The position numbers and the translations under genes are program-made. DNA of 64,000 nt from positions 23,480 to 87,479 of the forward strand of contig NW_019775991.1 in the NCBI RefSeq assembly GCF_001039355.2, given 5' to 3'. The notes beneath the pieces are model-generated. The model worked only from the letters and a program-made list of their open reading frames with translations. It did not search any database and was not told where the DNA came from. Source of the DNA: Lingula anatina. Its lineage: Eukaryota > Brachiopoda > Lingulata > Lingulida > Lingulidae. Positions within the stretch are counted from its first letter, which is position 1. The number at the start of each line of letters is the position of its first letter. Shown piece after piece: positions 62,200-64,000 of this stretch.

Positions 62200-64000
62200 C
62201 AGGATCTCCTTGAAGTCCAGAGGGTATATCCCTGAGAACTGTCCACACCAGACTTTGTGGAGGAGATGACAGAACTTGCCTGTCAGCGTACTGTCCTCAG
62301 TCAGACTCTTTCCCTGGACCTGGGGAAATTGATAGTGAAGTTTGATATTAAATTTTCAGTTTTGCCCAAGAAAGTTATTAAGTTGAAAGGGAACTTACCA
62401 AAGTGGAGATTTAAAAACAATTCTCTTGTACTATTGTTTGTAATTGCTTCTTAGATTGACCAATTGATAACAAAATAATCACGATTACACAATTTGACAT
62501 TTTTTTTTAAACTTCAGAAATAAGCATGGACAAAACAATACCGATTCACTTCTCATATACACACATACCCCAATTTGACATTATTTATACTTTTTGTTGA
62601 AATGACTTGTTGTAAAAAACTATAACAACCAAACCAGACCCTGATTCACTTACATAATTCTCCACAAAGAACTTGACCAGGTAGGGGTTGCTGAGCACAC
62701 ACTGCAATCCCGAGTTCATGAAGCAGGTGTTGCCTAGGTTACGCAGACCACACACTCCCGGGGTGGCACTGGAATCTGAGGAGAGAAGAAGAATATGAGG
62801 AGGAGGATGCTTGGACTTTATCAATGTATGACAGATGAAAATGTTATAATTGTTATTCTGTAAAAACTGTACAAGGCTAATGGGGGCAAGGACTTGTAAA
62901 TCATGCACTGCACAAGAAATGTATTTTTCACCATTACTACTTTCACTAGTGCGCTTCATTTGGTCTTAAAGTGCAATTTAAGATCACAGATTGTCTTACA
63001 TGATCTTAAACCATGAGTAAGACCATTTCTGGTCTAACATCGAATTTTAAAAGTTGTCTCCCCTTACACATTCTCCTATTGTGAGCAGAGGGGTCCTCTA
63101 TTGTGAGGGGAGGTATCCCCCATTGTGAGGGGAGGAAACTGCTTGACCACTTAAGTAGAAGTTAGATCATTTTTGAACTTAAAAGCAGATTCAGTCCATT
63201 TGAAGACTACTGATGTAATGATAAAGATCGTGTAAGATCACTAGTGTTCTTAAATTGCACTTTAAGACCAAATCCAGCCCACTAGTGTTTGCTTTGACTT
63301 ACGGGAATAATTGTGTTGTTTTTTATGTATTTGTATATTTGGATAAAAAATAGCCCTCTTTTTTTGAACAGTCACTTATCTTACCCTTTACATCCTTGCT
63401 GCAGGCGTCCTTCCCCTCTCCCTGAGCCTGAGGGCTGCTCTGGTGGCCCGGGGGGTAGTAGGAGGGTAACAGCTCCACACTGGGGGGTAAGTACAGCGAC
63501 TTGGACAGGGGTTCATTGTTGGGGTCTGGACTGTTATTATGCTGGGCTGAAAACATTGGGTGTATTTTAAGGTTGGTTTTAGTCTACTGCTAATAAAAAA
63601 TGTCCTTTCAGAATAGGAATTTATACTCTGCTTAATAATTTGAATCTTAATACGTGAATCTTCAAAACATGTTGATGACAGGATTTTTTTTCTTGTTTCC
63701 CAACAACTTTTTTGGGTCATAAACTTATAAATTCTGTTAAAGAAAATTAAGATAAAGTGCAAATGGTTACATTCACACACTCAAGCACCACATTTAATTA
63801 CACTTTGCCTACCTTTAGGTACAGTTACAGTGTTAACTGACTCGGTATAATACGGCAGCGGTATTGCAGTGTTTGGAGTCAGTGGTGATGGTGGTGACCC
63901 CTGGTGTGACGTTTCTGGTGCATCAGGTGTCGGGTCCACAGCAAGTTTGTTGTCCTCAGCAGCCGTCATTCTCAAAACTGGGAAATTAAATAAGGATGTA
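62200..64000 (-). repeat. USP partial copy C (exons 1-4), mosaic of A and B
   Basis: Starts inside exon 4 after the N at 62199. Exon 4 (partial) is 62200-62319, exon 3 is 62654-62775, exon 2 is 63385-63546 and exon 1 coding is 63813-63969. From 62200 to about 62612 it carries A-type variants (TACTGTCCTCAGTC, ATATACACACA, GACTTGTTGTAAAA). From about 62820 onward it carries B-type variants (CTTTATCAATGTATGAC, AGAGGGGTCCTC). It runs off the window end in the intron upstream of exon 1. Confidence 0.88.
62949..63282. mobile_element. MITE family 2, copy in segment C
   Basis: The third appearance of the same insertion. Its variants match copy B where I compared them. Confidence 0.7.

Overview
The window is animal nuclear DNA. 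It has AT-rich introns and intergenic sequence, canonical GT/AG introns of a few hundred bp to about 1 kb, CA/GT, CT/GA and AAAT microsatellites, MITE-like repeats, and genes matching conserved metazoan families. Two diverged versions of one locus are laid end to end, as expected from a diploid assembly of a very heterozygous animal. A marine invertebrate, plausibly a lophotrochozoan, fits; this is inference, since no lineage-specific marker is visible.

Layout. 1-5.3 kb: a ~161-bp tandem repeat, an 880-bp segment present twice around a single-N seam, an E2F/NRF1-type promoter, and a small predicted plus-strand gene (three exons, 117 aa, unrecognised) with a decayed duplicate exon. 5.3-28 kb: no recognisable gene; microsatellites, a 47-bp N gap, a hAT-like MITE, a second artefactual tandem copy (1,442 bp x2) and several high-complexity unique islands that could be regulatory. 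28.4-29.8 kb: an intronless GT92 (DUF23) glycosyltransferase. 35.1-37.7 kb (minus): the first eight coding exons of propionyl-CoA carboxylase beta (PCCB); its C-terminal half is not found here. 38.05-45.01 kb (plus): a complete 16-exon ALG9 mannosyltransferase (596 aa), head to head with PCCB across 393 bp. 48.9-62.1 kb (minus): a 15-exon ubiquitin-specific protease of the USP4/15/32-like type (1,469 aa in one continuous frame), with a long acidic insertion, a tryptophan-rich disordered segment and a RING-like cysteine cluster.

The upstream half of the USP gene appears two to three times (54.26-57.93, 57.93-62.20, 62.20-64.0 kb). Copies are joined by single N characters. The third copy is a mosaic, first like copy A and then like copy B, so unmerged haplotypes are the best explanation. 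The same single-N signature marks other seams at 1420, 2517, 16678, 21991 and 47818.

The genes do not form one pathway. ALG9 and the GT92 protein both act in glycan assembly (ER and probably Golgi), PCCB in mitochondrial propionate catabolism, and the USP in ubiquitin removal. No rRNA, convincing tRNA, CRISPR array or viral gene was seen.
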